In this document: positions 9,041 to 18,821 of the stretch, one piece after another
How the letters are laid out: each line of letters opens with the position of its first letter
How positions within the stretch are numbered: position 1 is the stretch's first letter
NCBI GenBank assembly: GCA_947041165.1
Contig: CAMRCY010000002.1
Coordinates: forward strand, 1-64,000
Direction: 5' to 3'
DNA: 64,000 bases
DNA from: an uncultured Deferribacteraceae bacterium
GTDB lineage: Bacteria > Chrysiogenota > Deferribacteres > Deferribacterales > Mucispirillaceae
Translations under genes and position numbers: made by a program
Notes under the pieces: model-generated
Database searches by the model: none
Told to the model about the DNA's origin: nothing
Seen by the model: only the letters and a program-made list of their open reading frames with translations

Positions 9041-10030
9041 TTAATAAGGTTTCTCTTCTTTTAAAGGTCTTAACATAAGATCTCTAATCGAACCTTTCAC
9101 ATCTTTCTTCTCATATATAATCTTATACACTTCTTCACAGATAGGCATTTCAACCCCTCTCTCCGTTGCTGCAAAATACACAGCTTTTGATGTAGGAACG
9201 CCTTCTGCGATCATCTTCATGCTGCCTGTAATCTCATCAATACTTAAACCTTGTGCAAGTTTTTGCCCAACTTGATTGTTGCGTGACTCATCACCACTAC
9301 AAGTTAAAACTAGATCTCCTAAACCTGATAATCCGATAAAAGTTTCACGCTTTGCACCATATATCAAGCCAAATCTTGTGATCTCAGCTAGCCCTCTTGT
9401 GATAATCGCAGCCTTAGTATTGCTACCAAGTTTTAACCCGTCTGCTATTCCTGATGCAATAGCGATTACATTCTTAACCGATCCACCAACCTCTAAACCG
9501 ATCATATCTTCTGATGTGTATGTTCGAAAATAATCTGTCGATAAAGCTTCTTGCCACGATTTAGCAAGTGCTGATGAAAATGATGCGATAGTTGTAACGG
9601 TTGGACGCTTCATTGCAAGCTCTTTAGCAAATGATGGACCTGATAAAACAGAATATTTTGCAGTGCAAACATCTTTCAACACATCTAACATAAGTTGACC
9701 CGTTGATATCTCAATGCCTTTTGTTGCAATTAATATTGATTTTGTTTCTAAAGTTTTACGATATTTCTCTGCAACTTCTCTTGTAAATTGCGATGGGATA
9801 GCCCAAATAAAGTTAGGGATATTGCTCTCTAGCAAGTCATCCATACTCTTAGCTCGTAAAGTTGTTGGAAGTTTAATATCTGGCAGAAAAAGAGGATTAA
9901 CATGATCATTTTCAATACTATTAACTATCTCTTTCTCTCTAGCAAAGATAGTTACATGATTATTATTTTCCGCAGCTAATATCGCAAGAGCAGTACCAAA
10001 GCTTCCCGATCCTATAACCCCTATTTCCAT
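9041..10030 (-). CDS. gpsA: Glycerol-3-phosphate dehydrogenase (NAD(P)+)
   Basis: Reduces dihydroxyacetone phosphate to sn-glycerol 3-phosphate, feeding the phospholipid pathway that plsX, pssA and psd in this window also serve. It has 329 aa. The Rossmann motif VIGSGSFGTAL lies at residues 5-15, SGPSFAKEL in the middle, and the catalytic lysine in GGSVKNVIAIASG. The GLSGLGDLVLTC and SRNNQVG segments are the expected C-terminal motifs. The 126 bp upstream of ilvE show only AT-rich sequence. Confidence 0.97.
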   Translation of the reverse strand: MEIGVIGSGSFGTALAILAAENNNHVTIFAREKEIVNSIENDHVNPLFLPDIKLPTTLRAKSMDDLLESNIPNFIWAIPSQFTREVAEKYRKTLETKSILIATKGIEISTGQLMLDVLKDVCTAKYSVLSGPSFAKELAMKRPTVTTIASFSSALAKSWQEALSTDYFRTYTSEDMIGLEVGGSVKNVIAIASGIADGLKLGSNTKAAIITRGLAEITRFGLIYGAKRETFIGLSGLGDLVLTCSGDESRNNQVGQKLAQGLSIDEITGSMKMIAEGVPTSKAVYFAATERGVEMPICEEVYKIIYEKKDVKGSIRDLMLRPLKEEKPY

Positions 10031-10157
10031 AATAATTGTACCCCTTTAAATTTAGACATAAACACACTAGATAAACTAGAATATTATCATTATATCTACT
10101 TTTAATCAAGTAGCAAATAGGATAAATAATTAATCATAATAAACAGATAAGATACAT

Positions 10158-10382
10158 ACACTTGTTAAGTCTACATATCTTTAAAGTGACAAATAAATAA
10201 TTATATAAAACAGATGTAATAGACACACTTGTTAAGTCTACATATCTTTAAAGTGACAAATAAATAATTATATAAAACAGATGTAATAGACACACTTGTT
10301 AAGATTGTTTATCTTAATACTGATAATTAATTTATAGTTGAAAATTGATAAAACAGGTACTAATATTAAGATTATTTATCTT
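10158..10382. repeat. Tandem repeat, 67 bp unit, running into the DUF4340 stop codon
   Basis: Two nearly identical 67 bp units start at 10158 and 10225 (acacttgttaagtctacata...). A third, diverged unit starts at 10292. A fourth begins about 10359 and overlaps the 3' end of the DUF4340 gene. The string ttaagattrtttatctt at 10299-10315 and 10366-10382 matches at 16 of 17 positions, exactly 67 bp apart, and the right-hand copy contains the gene's stop codon. The array fills most of the 341 bp spacer 10031-10371. No other feature was seen in it. Confidence 0.85.
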
Positions 10383-11244
10383 CAAACATATCCTTTACTG
10401 TTCTGTCTACCACAAGAATAGATCCACCCATTGGCACAAAATAATGTGTTTCATCTTTACCAACAAAAAAGTAGCGTGTGTATGATTTTTTAGCAAGCTT
10501 GATACTTATTGAACCCTCTGGTTTTGGTGATAATTTTATTTTATCATCAACGATAGCTGATGCTCTGATACTTATAATCTCATCAATAATTTCTCTTCCT
10601 TTATCCTCTAACAACATATTGCCACGCAGAAGCCAACCGTTACTCTGCTTAGATATAAGGTACATTGAGTTATTGAAAACACTCTCAACCGATTTCACAT
10701 CTTCGTAACTAACATTAAATATATTTAAGTTTACAAAATCTTCTGCCGAATTAGGAAAATGTGCTCTTATTGAATTACTCACCATAATAACATCATTATC
10801 ACTGCTTTCAACATTTGCATAAACCATTTCACAGCCTTCAACATCGTTACCAAAATTGATAATAATAGGTTTATTGCCGTAAAAAATCTCTATAGATTGG
10901 TGTTTGCCGATACCATATTTTAACTCATCTTTTGCATTAGATATTCTATCAACAACAACTAAATCACTCAACCTTACTATCAATTTAACAATAGCTGATT
11001 GATCTGCATTCCATACAGCAGGAACAACAATTTTCCACGCATTATCACCACTACGTTCAGCTTCGATCACGACTTTACCACAAGAATATTTTAAATATTT
11101 TGATGTTGTCGGATCTTTATATATTAATTTCTTAAAAACTTTATCTTTTATTTTACGGTAAGGGAAAAAATAAGCACCAATCATTATAACTAAAAATAAC
11201 ATAAGATATACATATGTCGAATTCATAAACTGCTCCATATCCAT
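10372..11244 (-). CDS. DUF4340 domain membrane-anchored protein
   Basis: A 290 aa protein with one N-terminal membrane segment at about residues 11-27 (YVYLMLFLVIMIGAYFF), followed by a probably periplasmic part. Residues about 65-180 resemble DUF4340: YGIGKHQSIEIFYG, then a repeated Y-x-N and DFVNLNIFNVS stretch. DUF4340 proteins are often found with gliding or ABC-type export (GldG-like) systems, but no such genes are adjacent. It begins 17 bp after the hypF stop and is probably co-transcribed with trkA, trkH and hypF. The function is unknown. Confidence 0.6.
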   Translation of the reverse strand: MDMEQFMNSTYVYLMLFLVIMIGAYFFPYRKIKDKVFKKLIYKDPTTSKYLKYSCGKVVIEAERSGDNAWKIVVPAVWNADQSAIVKLIVRLSDLVVVDRISNAKDELKYGIGKHQSIEIFYGNKPIIINFGNDVEGCEMVYANVESSDNDVIMVSNSIRAHFPNSAEDFVNLNIFNVSYEDVKSVESVFNNSMYLISKQSNGWLLRGNMLLEDKGREIIDEIISIRASAIVDDKIKLSPKPEGSISIKLAKKSYTRYFFVGKDETHYFVPMGGSILVVDRTVKDMFEDK

Positions 11245-11261
11245 TTCGTTAATGGATAAAA

Positions 11262-13760
11262 TTATAAATTAAATTCTATATCATACAGATAATAATATAT
11301 CTGTCCAAGCGATATAGATGAATCATTAGTAGGAATTACATTATTCCTATAAACCATTAAATCTCTTTCTTCAAGAGTTTTAGTAATACCATTTAAGAGT
11401 ATCTTGTTTTGGAAAACACCACCCGATAAAGATATATGTTTTACGCCACTCTCTTGTGATAAATTTATTAAAATATCTGCTACCACTTTAATAAAACCGT
11501 TATGAAATTTTGCTGATATAACGGATATTAACTCTCCGTCATAAAGATCAGATATCAACTTATTAAAAACATCTTTAAAATCTAACACGCCATCATCTGT
11601 CGTAAAATGATAATACCCTTGCTCGCTCTTATCTACAATAGATTCAAGTTTTATAGCAAGTGAGCCTTCATACTCATTATCTCTTTCACACAGAAGAAGT
11701 GAGCCTACTGCCTCAAATAATCTTCCAACTGATGAGGTATATATACTATTTATATATTTATCGGATATTTGCTTTACTATATTAATCTCGTTATCACTCA
11801 AGCTTAACCTTTCTTTTAAAAGAGAGTCTGCTGTAACTAATAAATTCATACTGGAAAGGTATGATATCAACATCATATACGGTGATTTAACTGATGCATC
11901 CATAGATGGCTGGGTATACTTTTTAAGTGAAAAAACTCTTGAAATTTTACGATCAATCTTTAAAAAGAATTCTCCACCCCAAGCAAGATTATCTAACCCT
12001 AAACCGAAACCATCAAGAACAACTCCTATCGAGTCACCGACATATTTATGTTCTGCTAACACAGATAAAAAGTGTGCGACATGATGTTGAACTTTAACAA
12101 CATTAACCGATAAATCTTTAGCAATCTTATCTGCATATTTTGAGGACATGAAGCCATCGTGACAATCTCTCACTATAACTTCTGGTTTTATGCCTAACAC
12201 TGATGATAGCTTTTTGTACGTTTCATCGAAATAATCATATGTCGCAATACTCTCTAAATCACCTATATATTGTGATAAAAAAGCGTACCCATTTTTATAT
12301 AACGCTAAAGTGGATTTAAGATCTGCACCTACTGCAAAAATATCTGTGTCAATTATCTTATCAAAATCAATCGGGTATGGAGCATACGATCTTGATCTTC
12401 TTATAAATTGATAACCATCATCTAACGATGCTATCACTGAATCATCAAGCCTAGTATGTATAACTCGATTGTGATCTAAAAATATATCGGTGAAATTTGA
12501 TAGTTTTTTCATAGCCTCATTAATATCTGATATCACAGGCTCATCACCGATATTAGCCGATGTTGCTATTAAAAAATCTGAGTTATAAAAATTGAAAAGA
12601 AGTTTGTGTAAAGGAGTGTAGGCGATCATTATACCTAAACTATTATTACCGTTTTCAATATGCTGATGAACGCCTGCAAGATCGCTAGAATTATTATTAC
12701 TTTCAGCGTTGTCATTGTCATTGTAATTGTCATTGTCATTGTCATTGTCATTGCAATTCTTATTGTTGTCTGCACCACTTAGATTGTGAAAACTATTATT
12801 ATCCTCGGCACTACTATTCTCATTTACACAATCACCAAAACAAATAGGATTTACAAATTTAGATATGCCAAGTTTCTCAAAATCAATATTATTTAAAATC
12901 ACAATCGGAGCTTCCCCCGAGGTCAACAACTCTCTTTCAACAGTCGATATATTTTCAACATATTTATCTATAACCGAGATATCACGAACCATCACTGCGA
13001 ACGGTTTTGTTGGACGTTTTTTTAACTCTCTCAATTTAAGAATAGCTTCATCATTATAAGCTGATAGAATAAAATGAAATCCAGATAAACCTTTTATCGC
13101 AACTATCTCACCGTTATTAATTCTCTCTGCTGTTCTCTTAATCGCTAATTTATTATCAGTTATAACATCATTACCATCGTATAAAGTTAGTGAAGGACCA
13201 CAATCTGCACAAGCATTCGGCTCTGCATGAAAACGTCTACTATCACTATCTTCATACTCATCTCTACATTTATCGCATAATATAAAATCAGACATAGTAG
13301 TATTAGATCTATCGTACGGTATAGATTTTATTATTGAATATCGAGGGCCACAATTTGTACAGTTTGTAAATGGATATAGATAACGTCTATTGCTACTATC
13401 AAAAATATCCTGCTCGCACTCTTTACATATTGCAAGATCAGGAGAGATCAATGTTAGACCTTCGGTGACATCACTTTTGAGAATTGAAAACCCTTCAAAT
13501 ATTTCATTCTCTATCTCTGAACTCTCAATAGATTTGATAACTGCATTGATAGGTTTATTGACTTTTATATAACCGACAAAATCTTCGGCTGTGTGAATGC
13601 TCTCAACATTTAGAGCGATCTCTAAACCGATTGAAGAGTTTTTAACGTAACCGTTTAACACAAATCTGTCTGCACTTCTTTTGATAAAAGGTCTAAAGCC
13701 GACGCCTTGAACAACTCCTTTAACAACGATCCTACACGTTATCATCTCTTCCAAAACCAT
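11262..13760 (-). CDS. hypF: Carbamoyltransferase HypF ([NiFe]-hydrogenase maturation)
   Basis: Makes thiocarbamate on HypE from carbamoyl phosphate for the CN ligands of [NiFe] hydrogenase. It has 832 aa. The domains are acylphosphatase (about 7-90, VQGVGFRPF), two zinc fingers made of four CxxC pairs (112-187), YrdC-like (about 205-400) and the Kae1-like C-terminal domain with VQHHVAHF and LSGGVFQNK. A low-complexity Asn/Asp-rich stretch at about residues 300-372 interrupts the YrdC-like domain. The start overlaps the last 19 bp of trkH. No hydrogenase or other hyp genes are in the window, so the partners must lie elsewhere. Confidence 0.96.
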   Translation of the reverse strand: MVLEEMITCRIVVKGVVQGVGFRPFIKRSADRFVLNGYVKNSSIGLEIALNVESIHTAEDFVGYIKVNKPINAVIKSIESSEIENEIFEGFSILKSDVTEGLTLISPDLAICKECEQDIFDSSNRRYLYPFTNCTNCGPRYSIIKSIPYDRSNTTMSDFILCDKCRDEYEDSDSRRFHAEPNACADCGPSLTLYDGNDVITDNKLAIKRTAERINNGEIVAIKGLSGFHFILSAYNDEAILKLRELKKRPTKPFAVMVRDISVIDKYVENISTVERELLTSGEAPIVILNNIDFEKLGISKFVNPICFGDCVNENSSAEDNNSFHNLSGADNNKNCNDNDNDNDNYNDNDNAESNNNSSDLAGVHQHIENGNNSLGIMIAYTPLHKLLFNFYNSDFLIATSANIGDEPVISDINEAMKKLSNFTDIFLDHNRVIHTRLDDSVIASLDDGYQFIRRSRSYAPYPIDFDKIIDTDIFAVGADLKSTLALYKNGYAFLSQYIGDLESIATYDYFDETYKKLSSVLGIKPEVIVRDCHDGFMSSKYADKIAKDLSVNVVKVQHHVAHFLSVLAEHKYVGDSIGVVLDGFGLGLDNLAWGGEFFLKIDRKISRVFSLKKYTQPSMDASVKSPYMMLISYLSSMNLLVTADSLLKERLSLSDNEINIVKQISDKYINSIYTSSVGRLFEAVGSLLLCERDNEYEGSLAIKLESIVDKSEQGYYHFTTDDGVLDFKDVFNKLISDLYDGELISVISAKFHNGFIKVVADILINLSQESGVKHISLSGGVFQNKILLNGITKTLEERDLMVYRNNVIPTNDSSISLGQIYYYLYDIEFNL
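12709..12754. repeat. In-frame GTCATT hexanucleotide repeat inside hypF
   Basis: About seven copies of gtcatt (one changed to gtaatt) encode alternating Asn-Asp on the minus strand. The repeat lies in the roughly 70-residue insertion of HypF. Because the unit is 6 bp, changes in copy number would keep the reading frame. Confidence 0.9.
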
Positions 13761-15214
13761 GTGGTGAAGATAATTATTAATGTGTAAAATTCTAATCTAC
13801 CTAGTAACATAAAAAAAGATAAAACATATTTAAGATACGCTGGATAAAATGAATAATTGTCGGTAGGACCAACGTCACCGAAGCCAGGACCGATATTACA
13901 AATCGTCGCAACAGATGTTGATAACGCCGTTATTAAATCTACATTTGCAGATGAAACAATAACCGTTAATGTTAAGAATGAAAGCATGTAAAGAACAAAT
14001 ATACCCGTTGCTGCATGAGTAACATTGTTCTTAATAGGAGCACCATTTAATCTTAATGTGAAAACCCCTGATGGATGTAGTAAATATTTTATCTCATGTG
14101 CGGCTTGTTTAGATAATATAACGTGCCTCATTATCTTGATACCACCTGTTGTTGATCCAGATGATGCTCCGATAAACATAACTATAAATAGTAACGATTG
14201 TGAGAAGGCTGGCCATAATTCATAATTCTCTGTTGCAAAACCTGTTGTTGTTAAAATAGAAACTACATGGAACATAGCGAAACGAAATGTATCTAAGGCT
14301 GAATGTGCAAATTGTGCGTAACTTGCTGAATTGTAATTAATGACAGCAATCATCGTTGAGATAAATAAAACTATACCTATATAAACTTTAAACTCGGTAT
14401 CTATTTTCAAGTAATTAAATTTGCCTGTTATAAATCTTATAATTAATACAAAATTCATCCCACCAAAAAACATTAATGCAATCGTAACCCAATCTATATA
14501 TTCAGACTTAAATGCACCGACTGATGCATTCTTTGTTGATAATCCTGATGTTGAAATTGATGATGATGAGTGAGTAAAAGCATCTAATATATTCATGCCA
14601 CCAAACATATAAAGAACCGTTCCAATAAGCGTTAACCCAACATATAAAAACCATAAATATTTCGCAGTATCTCCAATTCTTGGAGTTAACTTATCACCTT
14701 TAACACCAGTTGTTTCAGCCTTCATCATCTTCATGCTACCAACACCTACGATAGGTAGAATAGCAACAGCTAAGACTATAATTCCGCCTCCACCAAACCA
14801 GTGAGTTAAAGATCTCCAAAAAAGTATAGAGCTAGGTAACACTTCAATATCTTTTAATATAGATGAACCAGTTGTTGTAAATCCTGAAACTGACTCAAAT
14901 AATGCGTCATGAAATGCTGGAATTGAACCTGAAAAATAATATGGTAAAGCACCTAATGTACATACAGTTATCCATATTAATGATACTAATAGAAAACCAG
15001 TTCTGACAGATTGTTGATAATCTCTCTGTCTTGATCTTGATAAAATAAATGATATTGTGGCTATCACACCTGATATAATTGATGTTATTAAAAAACCACG
15101 AAAAGCTAAAAACTCTCCAAGTACGTAGGCTATAATACCACAGATTAATATTGCTATACTCTGTATCGCAGATACCATTGATATAGGTTTAAGTATTGTT
15201 GATATTTGTTTCAT
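13742..15214 (-). CDS. trkH: Potassium uptake channel subunit TrkH
   Basis: Membrane subunit of the Trk/Ktr potassium uptake system, 490 aa, with about ten hydrophobic segments. The four pore-loop filters can be picked out: SGFTTTGSS, SISTSGLS, LTTTGFATEN and CNIGPGFGDVG. The fourth lacks the usual 'TTG' core. It lies 8 bp after trkA, and its end overlaps the hypF start by 19 bp, so trkA-trkH-hypF-DUF4340 form one unit. Confidence 0.95.
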   Translation of the reverse strand: MKQISTILKPISMVSAIQSIAILICGIIAYVLGEFLAFRGFLITSIISGVIATISFILSRSRQRDYQQSVRTGFLLVSLIWITVCTLGALPYYFSGSIPAFHDALFESVSGFTTTGSSILKDIEVLPSSILFWRSLTHWFGGGGIIVLAVAILPIVGVGSMKMMKAETTGVKGDKLTPRIGDTAKYLWFLYVGLTLIGTVLYMFGGMNILDAFTHSSSSISTSGLSTKNASVGAFKSEYIDWVTIALMFFGGMNFVLIIRFITGKFNYLKIDTEFKVYIGIVLFISTMIAVINYNSASYAQFAHSALDTFRFAMFHVVSILTTTGFATENYELWPAFSQSLLFIVMFIGASSGSTTGGIKIMRHVILSKQAAHEIKYLLHPSGVFTLRLNGAPIKNNVTHAATGIFVLYMLSFLTLTVIVSSANVDLITALSTSVATICNIGPGFGDVGPTDNYSFYPAYLKYVLSFFMLLGRLEFYTLIIIFTTWFWKR

Positions 15215-15222
15215 TATTTATA

Positions 15223-16584
15223 CTAATTCGACAAGAAATCTTCAAACTCTTCAAGCGAGTTTGTCGTAACAAACGCAATTAAAGAATCCTCAGCTCTTAT
15301 TACATAATTTCCAGATGGGATTATCGTTGAGTGTCCACGCTGAATTGCAACTATTAAACAGTTGTTAGGAAATTTTATATCTATTAATGTTTTGCCATCT
15401 AACTCTGAATTCTTACTAACTGTAAACTCGATAGCCTCAGCTTTACCCTCAAAAACAGTATAAACATTTTTAACATTACCTTTACGGATAAATCTTAATA
15501 TCGCATCAACTGATGATAGTTTTGGAGTAACACAACTATCCACTCCTAAACTTGTAGCAAGGTTTACATAGTTCTGTCTATTGATTAATGCAATAGAATG
15601 TTTCACACCGTTCTTCTTTGCATATATTGCTGCTAATATATTTAACTCTTCATTTAATGTTGTTGTAACTATCACATCTGCTGAGCCTAAATTTTCTTCG
15701 TTGAATGTTACGTCATCTGATATATCTCCGTTGATCACCATTACATCTTCAAATAACGCAACAAGCTCTTTACACTTATCATGATCTTTCTCAATAAGTA
15801 AAATCTCTCGCCCCTGTTCTAATAGTAAGCCGACAACGTGCCTACCTATAACTCCACCACCTACGATTATCACTTTACGAATTTTAGCTAATTTCTTACC
15901 AGTCTTTGTAAGTATTTTATTGAACGTGTTAGATAGCGATACCATATATATATGATCAGACTCTAATATCACAAAATCACCTGATGGGATTAAAACTTCC
16001 TCATCTCTATATACTCCAGCTATTATGAAATTTTCTCTAATCTCTAAACGGATATCTTTAAGTGTTTTGTTTGCAAAAAATGAATCTTTATCAACATAGA
16101 AATCCCTAAGCTGTGCTCTTGTGCCATTAAATGCAAACACTCCACTTACAGCTCCTAAATCAACAGTTTCTGCGATCTCATAAGATGCTTCAACCTCAGG
16201 GTTAACGATGTAATCTATACCTATTGATGAACGATTGAAAATATCTGATTTCGCATATCCAACATTTCTAACCCTTGCAATCTTTACAGGGATATTATAT
16301 TCAGATGATGCAACAAAACATGAAACCATGTTCACTTCATCTATACTCGTTGCTGCAATAAATATATCTGCATTCTCAATACCAGCAGATTCAAGCACTG
16401 CAACATTTGTGCCCTCACCTAAGATCACTAAACAATCAAGTAGATCGTTAGCCTTTTGAACTCGCTCAGGATCTTTCTCAATTATCACAACATCTTTACG
16501 TTCGCTTATTAGCTGAGAGGCGATATTAATACCAACTTCTCCAGCGCCAACTATAACTATCTTCATATTTTTGATATACACCAT
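15223..16584 (-). CDS. trkA: Trk potassium uptake regulatory subunit TrkA
   Basis: Cytosolic NAD(H)-binding regulator that gates TrkH. It has 453 aa with two tandem RCK units. The dinucleotide motifs are VIVGAGEVGINIA near the N-terminus and VIIVGGGVIGRHV near residue 235, each followed by a TrkA-C type domain. The listed ATG gives a six-residue MVYIKN extension. The next ATG, at 16566 (MKIVIVGAG), matches family N-termini better, and neither has a strong Shine-Dalgarno. It is the first gene of the trkA-trkH unit. Confidence 0.95.
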   Translation of the reverse strand: MVYIKNMKIVIVGAGEVGINIASQLISERKDVVIIEKDPERVQKANDLLDCLVILGEGTNVAVLESAGIENADIFIAATSIDEVNMVSCFVASSEYNIPVKIARVRNVGYAKSDIFNRSSIGIDYIVNPEVEASYEIAETVDLGAVSGVFAFNGTRAQLRDFYVDKDSFFANKTLKDIRLEIRENFIIAGVYRDEEVLIPSGDFVILESDHIYMVSLSNTFNKILTKTGKKLAKIRKVIIVGGGVIGRHVVGLLLEQGREILLIEKDHDKCKELVALFEDVMVINGDISDDVTFNEENLGSADVIVTTTLNEELNILAAIYAKKNGVKHSIALINRQNYVNLATSLGVDSCVTPKLSSVDAILRFIRKGNVKNVYTVFEGKAEAIEFTVSKNSELDGKTLIDIKFPNNCLIVAIQRGHSTIIPSGNYVIRAEDSLIAFVTTNSLEEFEDFLSN

Positions 16585-16655
16585 TTAAAAAAATTATTGC
16601 GATAAATTATAGAATTAACCACATCTATAAACCTATCAATATATATATTAAATCC

Positions 16656-16800
16656 ATCTACTAGAGTAAACACATCTACTAGCAGTAAACATATCTACTT
16701 GAGCAAACACACCTACTAGACTAAATCCATCTACTAGGGTAAACATATCTACTAGGGTAAACACATCTACTAGATTAAATCCACCTACTAGTAGTAAATA
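16656..16800. repeat. Tandem repeat, eight 18-19 bp units
   Basis: Eight units of the form atctactagrgtaaacac start at 16656, 16674, 16693, 16711, 16729, 16747, 16765 and 16783. There is a higher-order pattern: units 4 and 7 both end in aaatcc. It lies in the 263 bp spacer between trkA and the macro-domain-like gene. The sequence at the latter's stop codon (agctactataaaaac at 16843) looks like a diverged unit. There are no intervening spacers, so it is not a CRISPR array. Confidence 0.9.
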
Positions 16801-16847
16801 AACTTTATAACGATACTATCTCTCACATATCTATAAAGATATAGCTA

Positions 16848-17219
16848 CTATAAAAACGCAACTGGTAGTTTAACATTTTCACTCACGCCATACTTTTTAA
16901 ATATAGAAGAGATCTCCTCTATACTATAACCTGCAAGTCCACAGCCAACTTGTGTTACTAGAAACTCTAGATCTGGACGACTTTTTGCGAACTCGATAAA
17001 ATCTACAATATATTTCTCTATTATAGCTAACGGCAATGTTTCAATATTATCATCTTTTGTAGGTATCGCATATGAACTGCCTTGAAGCCCTATACCTTGT
17101 CCGTAGATCGCACCAAACTTGCTAAGTGCATCAAACGCCGCCCCACCACCATGGATACCTGCTAAATTTGATCCAAATACAAAAATCTGATTCTCTTTAA
17201 GTTCGTTAATCATTTCCAT
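16848..17219 (-). CDS. A1S_2505-like, macro-domain-like small protein
   Basis: A 123 aa protein of the family often annotated as 'A1S_2505 phage-related'. Recognisable segments are ENQIFVFGSNLAGIHGGGAA, FGAIYGQGIGLQGSSYAIPT and FLVTQVGCGLAGYS, which recall the nucleotide-binding loops of macro domains. Homologues occur both in phages and on bacterial chromosomes. No phage genes are nearby, so it is a lone chromosomal copy. Substrate and function are unknown. It is divergently transcribed from the methyltransferase gene. Confidence 0.75.
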   Translation of the reverse strand: MEMINELKENQIFVFGSNLAGIHGGGAAFDALSKFGAIYGQGIGLQGSSYAIPTKDDNIETLPLAIIEKYIVDFIEFAKSRPDLEFLVTQVGCGLAGYSIEEISSIFKKYGVSENVKLPVAFL

Positions 17220-17374
17220 ATAACTATCTCCTTAAATCTACTAACTAAACATAATACCCTATTTACTACTATTTTACAATCCTCACTCAAACATAGCCAT
17301 AAATTCATATAACTATCTACTTAAATTATGTGTAAAAGATAGTAACCTATTTACATCTATATTACAATCATCTA
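17217..17374. repeat. Direct repeat, two roughly 69 bp copies at the divergent start region
   Basis: Copies begin at 17217 and 17306 with catataactatctmcttaaat and end with the shared cctatttac...ttacaatc segment. The left copy starts exactly at the start codon of the macro-domain-like gene. The right one ends 11 bp before the start of the methyltransferase gene. The duplication may have copied the promoter and leader of the minus-strand gene. Confidence 0.75.
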
Positions 17375-17384
17375 CTATGACATT

Positions 17385-18779
17385 ATGGATAAAAATGAAA
17401 ATATAAATAATTTTAAAAATTACTACAAAGATATCTTAAAAGATAGATATGATGAGTTTGAAGCAAACATGCTAATCGACAAAAAGAAAACTTTTCGAGT
17501 TAACTCATCAAGAAATATTAACTATATCGATAACGAACTCTCAGATCTATTCAAACTATCTACCTACGAAAATCATGATAACATATTTATAGTTGAAGAT
17601 CAGTTAACAGATATTAATTTATCTGAAACAATCTCACATATTACAGGTGGTATATATATAATGAATGTATCATCAATTCTTACTGCTAAAATAGTGGCAA
17701 AATTGATACCTGAAAATGTGCAAGATAATCCACTGATACTTGATATATCAGCAGCACCTGGTGGTAAAACATCTGCCATATCAGATTATATAGGTCGTAA
17801 AGGATTAATAATCGCAAATGAAATATCACACTCAAGACTTAAATCTCTACACTTTAACCTAGAGCGTAACGGTTGCTACAATGTGTTAACTACATCGCTT
17901 GATGGAAGAATATTAAATAGATATATGGAGAATAGTATAGATATGATACTGCTTGATGCTCCTTGTAGTAATGAAAATAAATTCTTTAGAGATAAAACTG
18001 TACAAACATTATGGTCTGAACAATCTATAGAAAAGATGGCTAAACTTCAGAAAGAATTGATAACATCAGCGTATAAATGTCTTAAAGAAGGTGGTGTATT
18101 GATATATTCTACATGCACTATGAATATCAACGAAAACGAAGAAATTATTAAATACCTATTGTCAATTGAAGAAACAGCCGAACTAATAGATATTAACAAT
18201 ATCGATAAAAGTAGCGAACATGGACTTTTAGGCGATTCTCATATAGATGAATGTGTTGCACGAATAATGCCTAGCAGTTCAGTTGATGCATTCTTTATTG
18301 CCGCCATTAGAAAGAAAGGGGAACTTGATACTGTTGATATTATTGAAAGTTGTGAAAAAAAATCTGATACACAGATAAAGTTTTTTGACGACTATTTTAA
18401 CGATAATTTCGTAGAAAACATATCAATCACAGAAGTAGATAATAGAGGATATATAAAGCCTAATGATATAGATCAAAGGGCTGACTTCTTAAATAAATTG
18501 AAATTTAGCAGAAGAGGATTAAATTTATATCGTCTTGCTAAGACAGAACTTTATCTCCAATCTCAAAGTTTATGGGAGTTTGGACGATTAATAAATAAAG
18601 ATAGAATTGGCGAAATTGACTACAATGACGCAAAACTTTTTTTAAAAGGGTTTGACTTACAGATACCAAACAATTATAATGGAAATTGTATGTTTTATAA
18701 TGGCATTCCTGTTGGTACAACTAAACTTTTAGGCAATATAGCTAAAAATAAATTAGATAGATATTTTTTATATTCATAA
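17385..18779 (+). CDS. RsmF-like 16S rRNA (cytosine-C5) methyltransferase
   Basis: A SAM-dependent m5C RNA methyltransferase of the NOL1/NOP2/Sun family, 464 aa. The SAM motif DISAAPGGKTSA lies near residue 125, DAPCSNE carries the first conserved Cys, and YSTCTMNINENEE carries the second (catalytic) Cys. The C-terminal part (from about 370), with PVGTTKLLGNIAKNKLDRYF, resembles the PUA-like tail of RsmF rather than the N-terminal NusB domain of RsmB, which is absent. The target base is inferred from this resemblance only. Confidence 0.85.
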   Translation: MDKNENINNFKNYYKDILKDRYDEFEANMLIDKKKTFRVNSSRNINYIDNELSDLFKLSTYENHDNIFIVEDQLTDINLSETISHITGGIYIMNVSSILTAKIVAKLIPENVQDNPLILDISAAPGGKTSAISDYIGRKGLIIANEISHSRLKSLHFNLERNGCYNVLTTSLDGRILNRYMENSIDMILLDAPCSNENKFFRDKTVQTLWSEQSIEKMAKLQKELITSAYKCLKEGGVLIYSTCTMNINENEEIIKYLLSIEETAELIDINNIDKSSEHGLLGDSHIDECVARIMPSSSVDAFFIAAIRKKGELDTVDIIESCEKKSDTQIKFFDDYFNDNFVENISITEVDNRGYIKPNDIDQRADFLNKLKFSRRGLNLYRLAKTELYLQSQSLWEFGRLINKDRIGEIDYNDAKLFLKGFDLQIPNNYNGNCMFYNGIPVGTTKLLGNIAKNKLDRYFLYS

Positions 18780-18821
18780 TAAATCTACTCACTACATAAA
18801 TAGAGATTAGGGGACGCACAA

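Noticed and set aside
12645-12863. Frameshift or pseudogene in hypF
   Set aside because: The frame stays open through the Asn/Asp insertion and all conserved motifs on both sides are intact.
16656-16800. CRISPR array or integron-like repeats
   Set aside because: Contiguous 18 bp units, no spacers and no cas or integrase gene nearby.
16848-17219. Prophage remnant suggested by the A1S_2505-like gene
   Set aside because: No other phage genes or attachment sites were seen, and the surrounding genes are housekeeping.
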